A stretch of DNA of 34,311 nt, from contig JAEDHT010000020.1 of NCBI GenBank assembly GCA_016296885.1, positions 1 to 34,311 of the forward strand. Direction: 5' to 3'. This DNA comes from Clostridiaceae bacterium (GTDB lineage Bacteria; Bacillota; Clostridia; Oscillospirales; Acutalibacteraceae). Positions 6,938 to 15,900 of the stretch are shown piece by piece. How positions within the stretch are numbered: position 1 is the first letter of the stretch; every line of letters begins with the position of its first letter. The notes beneath the pieces are model-generated. The model did no database searches. It worked only from the letters and a program-made list of their open reading frames with translations, and was not told where the DNA came from. The position numbers and the translations under genes are program-made.

Positions 6938-6938
6938 A

Positions 6939-8120
6939 ATGGGTATTTTTGATTTTCTCAAACGTGGGAAAAGCTTTGAAAAAAGAAATAAAAGCGGAAT
7001 GATAGAGCTCTTTCTTGGTGATGATATCAGCGTATCGGGTTATACTCCACTTTCAAAAAATCCAGAGGTGCAAATCTGCGTAAATTATATTGCAGAGCTT
7101 GTCAGCTCAATGACCATCTATCTAATGGAGAATGGCAAAAAGGGCGATAGGCGAATTAAAGATGGACTAGCCTATAAGATAGATGTAGAGCCTAGCCAGA
7201 TATACACAAGAAAAAACTTTATCTATCAGATAGTTAAAAAAATGCTGATAGATGGTAACTGCATTGTCTACCCTGAGTACCAGGGCGATAGATTGTATGA
7301 TCTCAAGATACTTCCAAATGCAACGGTTATAAGTGGTGAATATACATACAAGGTTTTTAATGATGGGGTAGTTTACGAACCGGATGAAATACTGAATTTT
7401 ATCAGTAATCCTGATTTAAACAATCCGGGACTTAGCAAAGGCTACGCACCGGAGCTGAAAGATTTAGTGCAAAATCTCACGCAGGCTGCCAAGACAAAGA
7501 GAGAGTTTATGTCAAGCAAATATCGTCCACCTCTGATAGTCAGAGTTGACAGTATGCACGAAGAGCTTTCAAGTGAAGAGGGCAGACGAAAGATAATTGA
7601 AAAGTATATGAAGACAAGCGATGCGGGTGAACCTTGGATATTGCCTGTAGAAATGTTTGACGTAAAAGAAATCAGACCCTTGTCTCTTAAAGATATTGCT
7701 ATCAATGAATCAGCCGAGCTTGATAAAAAGACGGTGGCACGAATAATAGGAACACCTAATTATGTGGTAGGTATTGGTGAATTTAATCGCTTAGAATACC
7801 GCAACTTTGTAAGCACAAAACTGATGTCGATAGCTCAGATTATCTCACAGGAGTTTACACGCAAGCTCTTATATTCTAATGAAAGATACTTTAAATTTAA
7901 TCAGATGTCGTTATACGCTTATGACGTTGAAGAAATGGCGAATGTTATAAAGAGCTTATATCCAATGGGTCTTATTAATAAAAACGAGAGTAGAGATTGG
8001 GTAAATCTCTCACCTACAGATGATGGAGATGAATTTAAGCTACTTGAAAATTACATACCGGCTGATATGTCAGGCAAGCAGAAAAAATTAAAAGGTATGG
8101 AGGGAAAAAAAGATGAATAG
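6939..8120 (+). CDS. Portal protein, HK97 type
   Basis: A 393-residue protein starting MGIFDFLKRGKS, with PEVQICVNYIAELVSSM, GNCIVYPEYQ, the YAPELKDLVQNLTQAAK helix, and ARIIGTPNYVVGIGEFNRLEYRNF, the hallmark region of the phage portal family PF04860. Twelve copies form the ring at one capsid vertex through which DNA passes and to which the terminase and connector dock. Length is normal for the family. The gene starts one base after the TerL stop and overlaps the protease gene by 8 bases. Confidence 0.95.
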   Translation: MGIFDFLKRGKSFEKRNKSGMIELFLGDDISVSGYTPLSKNPEVQICVNYIAELVSSMTIYLMENGKKGDRRIKDGLAYKIDVEPSQIYTRKNFIYQIVKKMLIDGNCIVYPEYQGDRLYDLKILPNATVISGEYTYKVFNDGVVYEPDEILNFISNPDLNNPGLSKGYAPELKDLVQNLTQAAKTKREFMSSKYRPPLIVRVDSMHEELSSEEGRRKIIEKYMKTSDAGEPWILPVEMFDVKEIRPLSLKDIAINESAELDKKTVARIIGTPNYVVGIGEFNRLEYRNFVSTKLMSIAQIISQEFTRKLLYSNERYFKFNQMSLYAYDVEEMANVIKSLYPMGLINKNESRDWVNLSPTDDGDEFKLLENYIPADMSGKQKKLKGMEGKKDE

Positions 8121-8691
8121 AAAAGATATGATGCATAGAAATCTAAAGCTTGAACAAATGCGAGCTATGGAAGAAAATGACGATCTAATACTTGAGGGTT
8201 ATTTTGCTGTGTTTGACAGCGAATACAAAATCACGGATACAATGTCTGAGAGCATAGCACGTGGAGCATTTACAAATACTCTCAAAGATGATATCGACAA
8301 AAAGGTACTCTATAATCATAACCCCGATAAAATACTAGGCCGTGAGAAAAACAAGACTTGCGAATTTATAGAGGATGACAAGGGTCTATATGTCAGGACG
8401 AAAATTAATAAAAATGACACTGAGGCACTTAACTGCTATGAGCGTGTAAAACGTGGAGATGTGGACCAGTGCAGTATAGGCTTTGCAATCGTCTCAGAAG
8501 AGTACAGCAAACGAGGAAGTAAACACCACTGGACAATTACTGAGGTTAAACTATTTGAAGCGTCAATTTGCGTGTTTCCTGCATATGAGGAGACAACCGT
8601 CTCCGCACGTCAAAAAGATGTAGAGAATATGGAAAAACGTCAGAAAGAAGTCTGGGAAAAAGAAATGCTTCAAAAATTGAAAGGAGAATAA
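8113..8691 (+). CDS. Prohead serine protease, HK97 type
   Basis: A 192-residue member of the Peptidase_S78 family (PF04586). The catalytic residues are visible: H69 in LYNHNPDKILGR and S121 in CSIGFAI, with E/D candidates near 140-150 in TEVKLFEAS. It matures the capsid by removing the N-terminal delta domain of the major capsid protein, which here is encoded directly downstream, and then digests itself. It overlaps the portal gene by 8 bases and ends 8 bases before the capsid gene. Confidence 0.93.
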   Translation: MNRKDMMHRNLKLEQMRAMEENDDLILEGYFAVFDSEYKITDTMSESIARGAFTNTLKDDIDKKVLYNHNPDKILGREKNKTCEFIEDDKGLYVRTKINKNDTEALNCYERVKRGDVDQCSIGFAIVSEEYSKRGSKHHWTITEVKLFEASICVFPAYEETTVSARQKDVENMEKRQKEVWEKEMLQKLKGE

Positions 8692-8699
8692 AAATATAT

Positions 8700-10355
8700 A
8701 TGGCACTTAAAATCTTAATACTCAGAAACAAGTTAGAATCACTTGTAAAAGAGAGGAAAAGTATTGACGAAGAGTTTTCAAAGCTTGAAACCAGAGAGCA
8801 AGAGCTTGAGAAGGCAATAAGAGAAGCTCAGACAGACGAGGAACGCTCAGTTTGTGAGCAGAATATTGATAAGTTTGAAAACGAAAAAACGGCAATCGAA
8901 GAGAAGAGAGACTCTCTCGAATCAGAAATTAACGATATCGAAAAACAAATTGAGGATGCTGAAAATAAAGCACCTAAGGAAAATAATCAAAGAAAGAAGG
9001 AAAATAAAATGCCTGAAATCAGAACAACATTAGGCTATAGAGGCATGAACTTTGAAGAGAGAAGTGCATTTGTTGCACGTGCAGAAATAAAAGATTTTCT
9101 AACCAGGGTTAGGGAACTAAAGACAGAAAATAGAGGTGTGTCCGGTGCTGAGCTTGCAATCCCTGATGTAATGCTTGGAATTATGAGAGAGGATATCTCT
9201 TATTACTCAAAGCTTATTAAGTATGTAACCCTCAGACGTATTAGCGGTAAGGGCAGAGAGCTAGTCGCCGGTGCAGTGCCTGAAGCTGTATGGACAGAGA
9301 TGATTGCTAATTTCAATGAAGAAGACATCTTTTTCAATCAGGTTGAAATTGATGGCTATAAGGTAGGCGGATTTGTACCGGTACCAAACAGTACACTTGA
9401 TGATGCATCAGATGTTGATCTCTTTAATGAAGTTTATGTAATGCTGATGCAGTCTATCGGTAAGGCTACTGATAAGGCTATCCTGTACGGTACAGGCAGA
9501 ATGCCGGAGGGTGTATTGACAAGACTTGCATACACAGAACAGCCATCTAATTGGGGCACAAATGCACCTGCATTTACTGATCTACATACATCAAATATTT
9601 TAAAGCTTGATATTAAGGCAGAGACAGGCGCTACATTCTTTGCACATCTTGCAGAGGCTCTGGGCGTGGCTTCTCCGAAGTACGGCACAGCCGGCAATGT
9701 ATGGGTAATGAATCGTAAGACACATCTTGATATCATGGCAAAGGCTCTTTCATTTAATGCATCCGGTAGCCTTGTATCCGGTATCAACAACACAATGCCG
9801 GTAATAGGCGGTGAAATTATAGAGCTTGAATTTATTCCGGATTATGAGATTATCGGTGGTTACTTTAGCCAGTATCTAATGGCTGAACGTCAGGGTAGCA
9901 CATTTAAGAGAAGTGAACACGTTAGATTCCTGCAGGATCAGACAGTATTTGCCGGATATGCACGATATGACGGTAAAGTTGTAATTGGTGAGGGCTTTGT
10001 TGCACTTAACTACAACAACACAGAAGTAACAACATCAGCTACATTTGCCGGTGATGAGGCAAACACCGACCTTGTAAGTCTTTCAGGTCTTACAATCGGC
10101 AGTGCTAACCTATTTCCGATATTTAGCAAGGATGTAACCAACTATACTTGCGAGGTGTCAGCTCACTCAAATAAGATTACAGCAACAGCACTCAAGTCTG
10201 ATGCAACCGTTGTAATCAAGAACGGCGATACAGTTGTTGAAAACGGCAAGAATGCCACATTTACAGCCGGTAACAACACTCTTACTATTGAGGTTACTAA
10301 CGGCCACGCTGTGAAGCGCACCTATACAGTAACAGTCAAAGACGTTACAGCTTGA
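8700..10355 (+). CDS. Major capsid protein with delta domain and C-terminal Ig-like domain
   Basis: A 551-residue protein, longer than the usual ~390-420 of HK97-type capsid proteins. Residues 1-95 form a strongly charged coiled coil (the delta/scaffold domain). The HK97-fold core runs from about 104 to 450 (MPEIRTTLGYRG... KAILYGTGRMPEGVL... FLQDQTVFAGYARYDGKVV). The last ~90 residues (LSGLTIGSANLFPIFSKDV... VKRTYTVTVKD) match the cadherin-like beta-sandwich pattern (PF12733), a probable surface decoration. ATG 8700 has AAAGGAG upstream. A second in-frame ATG at 9009 (M104), with its own ribosome site, sits at the delta/core boundary. Confidence 0.93.
   Translation: MALKILILRNKLESLVKERKSIDEEFSKLETREQELEKAIREAQTDEERSVCEQNIDKFENEKTAIEEKRDSLESEINDIEKQIEDAENKAPKENNQRKKENKMPEIRTTLGYRGMNFEERSAFVARAEIKDFLTRVRELKTENRGVSGAELAIPDVMLGIMREDISYYSKLIKYVTLRRISGKGRELVAGAVPEAVWTEMIANFNEEDIFFNQVEIDGYKVGGFVPVPNSTLDDASDVDLFNEVYVMLMQSIGKATDKAILYGTGRMPEGVLTRLAYTEQPSNWGTNAPAFTDLHTSNILKLDIKAETGATFFAHLAEALGVASPKYGTAGNVWVMNRKTHLDIMAKALSFNASGSLVSGINNTMPVIGGEIIELEFIPDYEIIGGYFSQYLMAERQGSTFKRSEHVRFLQDQTVFAGYARYDGKVVIGEGFVALNYNNTEVTTSATFAGDEANTDLVSLSGLTIGSANLFPIFSKDVTNYTCEVSAHSNKITATALKSDATVVIKNGDTVVENGKNATFTAGNNTLTIEVTNGHAVKRTYTVTVKDVTA
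8993..9011 (+). promoter_or_regulatory. Internal ribosome site and start in the capsid gene
   Basis: AAGAAGGA followed by AAATAAA and ATG 9009-9011, in frame with the capsid gene. Initiation here would give a protein starting MPEIRTTLGY, lacking the whole N-terminal coiled coil. Confidence 0.5.
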
Positions 10356-10387
10356 TTTTAAAATAACTAACAAGGAGGTGATTGTGG

Positions 10388-10657
10388 ATGAGTGCTAACC
10401 TTGAAATTGTAAAACACATGATCGGCATTTACACAGATGCCGAAGATACATACATTGAGGAGCTCCTGAAAGTTGCAAAGCTGGACCTTGAAAAAATGGG
10501 TATCGTGTTAGATGCAGAAAATGCTAGCGATAATCACCTGATACGTCAATATACAGTTTGGCAATATAGAACTCGAAAGACCGGTGAGGCAATGCCAAGG
10601 TCGTTGGCTTTCTCCATCCACAATCACTTAATTGGGAGTGTGCAAAATGATAGTTGA
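10388..10657 (+). CDS. Head-tail connector, gp6-like
   Basis: An 89-residue helical protein, MSANLEIVKHMIGIYTDAEDTYIEELLKVAKLDL..., with the 'DxxYIxxLLxxAxxxI' first helix pair and a following 'LIRQYTVWQY' segment typical of the phage gp6-like connector family (PF05135/PF05135-like). Rings of this protein dock on the portal after packaging. I chose ATG 10388 because AAGGAGG ends nine bases before it; the TTG at 10382 is too close to that site. Confidence 0.8.
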   Translation: MSANLEIVKHMIGIYTDAEDTYIEELLKVAKLDLEKMGIVLDAENASDNHLIRQYTVWQYRTRKTGEAMPRSLAFSIHNHLIGSVQNDS

Positions 10658-10949
10658 TATTGCATTGTGCAGAGAGGTTATCGAGAAAGACGAGCTTTGC
10701 AACGAGGTTAAAACACTTAATAAAAGGAATTTAGTCGCAGAGCTTAGCAATGTTAGAATGTCAGAGTTTTACAAAGCTAAGCAATCCGGACTTAATGCAG
10801 AGTATCAGCTCAATATCCATCCACTAGACTATAAAGGCGAGAAAATCGTTGAAGTCAAAGGAAAGCTATATGACGTGTATCGTGCATATCTTGACGATAA
10901 AAAAGACACTATGGAGCTGTATCTGCAAGAAAGGATTTCTTTAAAATGA
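10647..10949 (+). CDS. Head-tail adaptor / head closure protein
   Basis: A 100-residue beta-rich protein, MIVDIALCREVIEKDELCNEVK..., with VRMSEFYKAKQSGLNAEYQLNIHPLDYKGEKIVEVKGKLYDVYRAYL; the segment 'EFYxAxxxGxxxxxxxxxxxxDYxGExxVxxxGxxYxVYRTY' is typical of the Phage_H_T_join / head closure group (PF05521). It seals the connector once DNA is in. The start overlaps the previous gene by 11 bases; ATG 10647 is preferred (GGGAGTG upstream) over the TTG at 10632. Confidence 0.8.
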   Translation: MIVDIALCREVIEKDELCNEVKTLNKRNLVAELSNVRMSEFYKAKQSGLNAEYQLNIHPLDYKGEKIVEVKGKLYDVYRAYLDDKKDTMELYLQERISLK

Positions 10950-11341
10950 CTTCAACTTTATATGATCAAATTAAAGATATTTGTCAGGAAATTCAACAGG
11001 GCGCAAACGATGCCTTAAAAGCAGCTATTGACAAAAATGCTAGGTACGGTGTAAAGCTTTTAAAAGAAAAATCACCTAAGAGGTCAGGCGTATATGCACA
11101 AGGTTGGAAATCTGTAGCAGTAAAAAAATCAGATGGTCTATATGAAAAAGTAATAAAAAACAAGGTGTATCAATTAACTTGGCTTTTGGAATATGGTCAT
11201 GATGTTATAAATAACGGAAATGGAGTTGGATTAACTGTAATTGGAAGAGCTAAAGCAAAACCGCATATTTCCGTTGTTAGGGAGATACTCGAAAAAAGAA
11301 TAGAAGCTGATGTCGAGAGTGAACTTGATAAAAGATTATAA
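10946..11341 (+). CDS. HK97 gp10-like head-tail protein
   Basis: A 131-residue protein with KLLKEKSPKRSGVYAQGWKS, YQLTWLLEYGHDVINNGNGVG and KAKPHISVVREIL; the motif order 'SPxxTGxYxxxW...LxxLLExGHxxxxG...AxPHIxPA' defines the HK97-gp10_like family (PF04883), a component at the head-tail joint or tail completion step. It overlaps the head closure gene by 4 bases. Confidence 0.9.
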   Translation: MTSTLYDQIKDICQEIQQGANDALKAAIDKNARYGVKLLKEKSPKRSGVYAQGWKSVAVKKSDGLYEKVIKNKVYQLTWLLEYGHDVINNGNGVGLTVIGRAKAKPHISVVREILEKRIEADVESELDKRL

Positions 11342-11367
11342 TAATTTTAAGAAGACGGAGGCAGTTA

Positions 11368-11709
11368 ATGACACTTGAACAATTAATTATCATTTTGCAA
11401 ACAAGCAGACTTGATATAACAAGAATTTATAGCAACACAAAAAAATCATTACCTTATCTGATATATAATGACAACTCCTCGGATGGCATATTTGCTAATG
11501 ACAAAAGAGTGGGAGATTTAATAGAAATTAAGTTTGAACTATACACACAAATTAATGACACAGCATCAGAAAAAGCACTTGAAGCCGTGCTTGAAGATAA
11601 CTATATCCATTACTCGAAATCAGACAGAATATATTTTGAGGATGAGGGTTATGCAATTGTTTATTATCAGATAACGATAGATAATTTTAAGGAGGATAAA
11701 AAATTATGA
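11368..11709 (+). CDS. Probable tail terminator protein
   Basis: A 113-residue alpha/beta protein: SLPYLIYNDNSSDGIFANDKRVGDLIEIKFELYT followed by EKALEAVLEDNYIHYSKSDRIYFEDEGYAIVYYQITI. The 'PYxxY...D...D...xxxQIDLYT...E..xE..L' layout and the place between the gp10-like and major tail genes fit the tail terminator that caps the tail tube. The family match is by position and pattern only. GGAGG ribosome site eight bases before ATG 11368. Confidence 0.7.
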   Translation: MTLEQLIIILQTSRLDITRIYSNTKKSLPYLIYNDNSSDGIFANDKRVGDLIEIKFELYTQINDTASEKALEAVLEDNYIHYSKSDRIYFEDEGYAIVYYQITIDNFKEDKKL

Positions 11710-12290
11710 AAAAAAGTATTAGAAATATTGCGTATGCACTAATTGATGAAGAGGTAAGCGGTGCCATAACATATGGAGCAATTAAATACCTTGAAACTAC
11801 TGAGGCAGGCGGTAGGGCATATACATTGACTCCAAAGGGAGAGTTCCAACGTGTATATGCTAATGGCATAGTTGCCTATGCAGCAGACAATAACTGCGGA
11901 TATGATGTTGATTTGATATTGCTTGCACTTATTGATGTAATAAGCCAGGAATGGTATGGCAACACACTCACCAATGGTAAGTATAAAGGTGTTGCAGAAT
12001 ATGCAGATGCACCTGTTCCACCAAAGTTTTGTCTTATCATACATGAGGACACAACAGACGGAGAGGGTAGTATTATTTTCTTGCCATACTGCCAGGTTAA
12101 CTCACGACAGACACGTAGCGGTAAAACATCAGAAGAGGGTCCTTTTGATTTTGCTTTTAGTGAACATAAAATTCTAGCTTCTCCACGTCCGACAGACATG
12201 ATGACAAAGTTTGAGTTTGCTGGAAAGGAAAAGCTTACAGCAGTACCAGAACCAACAGCACCAGTCACAGAACCGGAGAATCAGGGTTAA
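11706..12290 (+). CDS. Major tail protein
   Basis: A 194-residue protein beginning MKKSIRNIAYALIDEEVSG. It has the tube-protein features YLETTEAGGRAYTLTPKGEFQRVYANGIVAY, a YDVDLILLALIDVISQEWYG segment and RQTRSGKTSEEGPFDFAFSEHKILASPRP, like the phi13/TP901-type major tail proteins. Hexamers of it stack to form the flexible tail tube. The C-terminal PEPTAPVTEPENQG is a proline-rich disordered tail. It overlaps the preceding gene by 4 bases and is followed by the chaperone pair. Confidence 0.9.
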   Translation: MKKSIRNIAYALIDEEVSGAITYGAIKYLETTEAGGRAYTLTPKGEFQRVYANGIVAYAADNNCGYDVDLILLALIDVISQEWYGNTLTNGKYKGVAEYADAPVPPKFCLIIHEDTTDGEGSIIFLPYCQVNSRQTRSGKTSEEGPFDFAFSEHKILASPRPTDMMTKFEFAGKEKLTAVPEPTAPVTEPENQG

Positions 12291-12306
12291 AAGGAGTTAA
12301 CGAAAT

Positions 12307-12642
12307 ATGCGTGATGTTTTAAAAATTGGTCAGGAAAATATTGAAATTGAAAGTAATTTGCAAACGCTTTTTAATTACGAGAGTCTTTACAAAAAGAGCG
12401 TAGTTGAAGAAATTGACAATATAGATATAATCAATCAGCAAAATGTTAAAGAAAAAAAGGGTAATATTTCAGAGGTCCTCAGATTAATGAGCCAGGTGGT
12501 GTGGGCAGTTGTTAACACAGCAAATCCTCAAATTAAAATTGATGATTTATACAAATACGATCCGTCAGAAATTATATCAGCATATACGGCATCATCTAAT
12601 TTAATAATCAATTCGTTTAAAGCATCACCAAAAAACGATTGA
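12307..12642 (+). CDS. Tail assembly chaperone, gpG-like
   Basis: A 111-residue protein ending ...NLIINSFKASPKND then TGA 12640. Its place between the major tail and tape measure genes, its length and the slippery heptamer A AAA AAC four bases before its stop identify it as the short partner of the lambda G/GT-type chaperone pair, which coats the tape measure protein during tube assembly. The sequence itself is poorly conserved, as usual for this group. GGAG ribosome site upstream of ATG 12307. Confidence 0.85.
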   Translation: MRDVLKIGQENIEIESNLQTLFNYESLYKKSVVEEIDNIDIINQQNVKEKKGNISEVLRLMSQVVWAVVNTANPQIKIDDLYKYDPSEIISAYTASSNLIINSFKASPKND

Positions 12643-12953
12643 GCGGTAGGGGCAAAGGAAAGGCAAGGCGGTCAAGTGTTAGATATGTATACTTGACCGC
12701 TTTATTACAAAAGCATGGAGTTGACCCGGCTTCTGCCGCTAGATGGGATGTTGGCCAGATTATTGACTATTGCTGTGAGTATAATCGCTTACAAAAAATC
12801 GCAAATGGAATTGATGTAAATGATACAGAAGAACAATATCATCAGTTAAAAGCAATATTGCCTATGGTTGAAAAGAAATATAAAAACGGACAAATATCAA
12901 GAGAAAAATATGAAGAATTTGTTAATAGACTAGATGAGTATGAAAGAGGGTGA
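12307..12953 (+). CDS. Tail chaperone GT-like fusion made by -1 frameshifting
   Basis: Predicted 215-residue product: 110 codons of the G-like frame through AAC 12634-12636, a one-base backward slip on A AAA AAC (12630-12636), then the -1 frame from cga 12636 to the stop at 12951-12953. The -1 part reads RLSGRGKGKARRSS... HGVDPASAARWDVGQIIDYCCEYNRLQ... GQISREKYEEFVNRLDEYERG. It has no ribosome site of its own, so frameshifting is the natural way to make it. In lambda and many siphoviruses the T part binds tail tube protein. Slip efficiency cannot be read from sequence. Confidence 0.85.
12630..12636 (+). promoter_or_regulatory. Slippery heptamer A AAA AAC
   Basis: The codons cca aaa aac contain A AAA AAC in the correct phase for a -1 slip, followed by gat tga. 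It is among the strongest known bacterial slippery sequences. Confidence 0.85.
12668..12700 (+). promoter_or_regulatory. Hairpin downstream of the slip site
   Basis: GCGGTCAAGT (12668-12677) pairs perfectly with ACTTGACCGC (12691-12700) around a 13-base loop. It starts 31 bases after the heptamer, farther than the usual 5-9. An alternative pairing, AGCGGT 12642-12647 with ACCGCT 12696-12701, would start 5 bases after the slip site. Confidence 0.5.
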
Positions 12954-12958
12954 AGCTT

Positions 12959-15900
12959 ATGGCTGGAAAAATAAAAGGCTTGAAAATAAAGATTGATGGC
13001 GAATCTACCGGTTTAAACAGTGAACTTAACAAAGTTAAGAAAAATGGTCAAACTATCAACAACGAATTAAAAAATATAAATAGACAGCTTAAATTTAATC
13101 CCGAAAGTACTGTTCTACTAAACCAAAAACAGCAGGTTCTCGCAGAAAGTATTGAAAATACTAAAAAGCAATTATCAATGCTTGAAGAAGTGCAAGATCA
13201 GGTAAAGGAGAAATACGCAAGCGGTGAAATTGACAGCGGACAATATAGAGAGTTTGAGCGTGAGCTTGAGTACACACAAAATCGTTTAAAAACCCTTGAA
13301 AAGCAGTCTAATGAGGTATCTCAGGCACTTGCAGAGGGTGCCGAGGATAGCACACGTGAAGTGGACAAGCTTAATGATGAGCTGGAAGAAACAGAAAAAA
13401 CCGAAAAGAAAATTGACGGTAGTGGACTCGACACATTAAAAGCCGGTGCGCTGGGTGCAGTTGCTGCAGTCGCAGCGGTTGGTACAGCTGCAGTCGGTGT
13501 TGTTAAAAAGTCAACAGAAATCGGCTCAACATTTTATGCAGTAATGTCAAGAGTTGAAGCTATATCTGGTGCAACAAAAGACGAACTCGAAAAACTGGAA
13601 AATAAAGCAAAGCAAGTCGGTGAGACTACAAAATTCAGCGCTACGCAAGCAGCACAGGCTCTAGAATACATGGCTATGGCCGGATGGAAGCCTATAGAGA
13701 TGTTGGAAGGACTTGATGGCGTTATAAATGCTGCAGCCGCAAGCGGTGAGGACCTTGCCAATGTATCAGATATTATTACTGATGGACTTACAGCATTTGG
13801 ACTATCTGCAAAGGACAGCACATACTTTGCTGACTTGTTGGCCAAAACATCAGCAAGCAGTAATACCACAATCGGTATGCTCGGTGAAAGCTTTAAAAAT
13901 GTTGCTGCCACAGCCGGAGCAATGAGATATAGTGTTAATGACACTACATTTGCACTTGGCCTTATGGCGAATGCAGGAATTAAGGGCGGTTCAGCCGGTA
14001 CAGCGCTTAATAGTGTGTTTACACGTCTGGCAAAGCCTACAAAAGAGGTTAAGACTGCATTGTCTGATCTTAGTATAGAGGCTGTAAATGCTGATGGTTC
14101 AATGAAGCCTTTCTCTGTATTGTTACCTGAGTTAAGAGCAAAGTTTGATAGTCTAAGTGAATCAGAAAAAGGCCAGTATGCCACAATGATAGCCGGCAAA
14201 AATGCAATGTCAGGATTTTTGACACTTGTAAATGCTAGTCAGAGTGACTATGACAAGCTTAAATCATCTATTGATAATGCCAATGGCTCTGCAATGCAGA
14301 TGTCAGAGATAATGCAAGATAACTTGCAGGGCGATATCACAATACTTAAAAGCGGTATTGAGGGGCTTGGCATACAGATTTATGATAGCTTTGACGAGGG
14401 ATTGAGAAAATCCGCTAAAAATGGCCAAACTGCAATAAACGAGATATCAAAGGCTCTTAAAAATCCATCTACACAGAAATCACTTGACAAGATTAATGAT
14501 GCAATGGCGTACGGGTCAAAAAGGATTGGAGAGTTGGTCGCAAAATCTCTACCTAAACTTATAGATGGACTTGCATTTGTCACTGATCACACTGAAGAGC
14601 TTACCACCGCAACAGTTACTTGCGTGACTGCAATCGTCGCATACAAAGTGGTTGGTACAATCACAAATTTAATAAAGGGCATGACCACAGCTCAAACAGC
14701 ATTAAATGCTGCAATGAAAGATAACCCTGTTGGTTTTTTATTTACTGGATTAAGTCTCCTAGCTGGAGCAGCAGTTGCAGCTTATAATGAAACAACTAAA
14801 CTATCCGAAAGCGAGAAAAAAATATTAGAATCATCCGAAGAAATCAATGCTGCAGTATCAGAACGTGCAGAAGCTTATGAAAACGCAAAAAAAGCAAGAG
14901 ATGAACTTTTGAGTAATAATGTCCAGGAGTTAGACTACTATTCTAAACTTTGGGATGAAATGCACAAACTAGTTGATGAGAACGGCAATATTATTTCTGG
15001 CTATGAAGATAGAGTTAAGTATATTGCTGAAAATCTGGAAGAAGGATTAGGCATTGAAATTAAAATAAATGACGGCGTAATTGAAAGCTACCAAAAATTA
15101 CAAAAAGAAATAGAAAAAACTATTTTGAAAAAGCGTGCTTCATTTGTTATTGAGAACGAAGAGGAAGCATATAAAGAGGCAATTAAAAATAAATCCTCCG
15201 CAGAACAAGGTTTAAAAGAGGCAGAAAATAAAAAAAATGAGGCTGATGCAAATTATAAGGAGGCAAAGCAAAATTATGATGATTTTATAAAAAAATATCC
15301 AGATGATAAAAATCATGGAATGCTTAACAATTTTGTATCAAATCAAAAAATAGCATTAGATTCATCCGTAAAAGCTGCGAAAAAGGCTAGAGATGATGCA
15401 AATAATGCCTATAAAACTCAAAAGGATTTATTAGAAAATTATTACAGTGATATTGCAATATATAATACAGATTTGGCACTTTTTACAAGTGGTAGCGCAG
15501 ATGACTTAGAGAAAATTAGTAATAGAGTATCCAGTACAATTATAAAGGACGGCGAGAAAGTAACATTATCAACTAAACAAAATGTTGAAAACGCTCAGTT
15601 GTATTATGATTGGGTTTTACAAGAGTATCTAAACGGGAATGCAAATGTTAGTTTTCAAATGCTCAGAGATGCAAAACATACTTTGGACGAAGCAAAAAAA
15701 GAGCATAGTGCAAGTCTATCAACTATGGAGGAAACAACAGAAGAGACAGCTGATGAAATTGTTGATACAAGCAAAAAAGCTAAGGACGGAGTTGCTGAAT
15801 CTGCAAAAGAAGCGACAGCAGAGGTTGTGGATGGAGTAAAGACGGCTGGCAGCAAAGCAAACGCTGAAGCCGAAAGCCTGGGAAGAGATATTGTCCGTGG

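Noticed and set aside
13534..14199. Long open frame on the minus strand (221 codons)
   Set aside because: It is opposite the tape measure core, rich in Ser/Ala/Pro without any domain pattern, and has no ribosome site; it mirrors the codon bias of the real gene.
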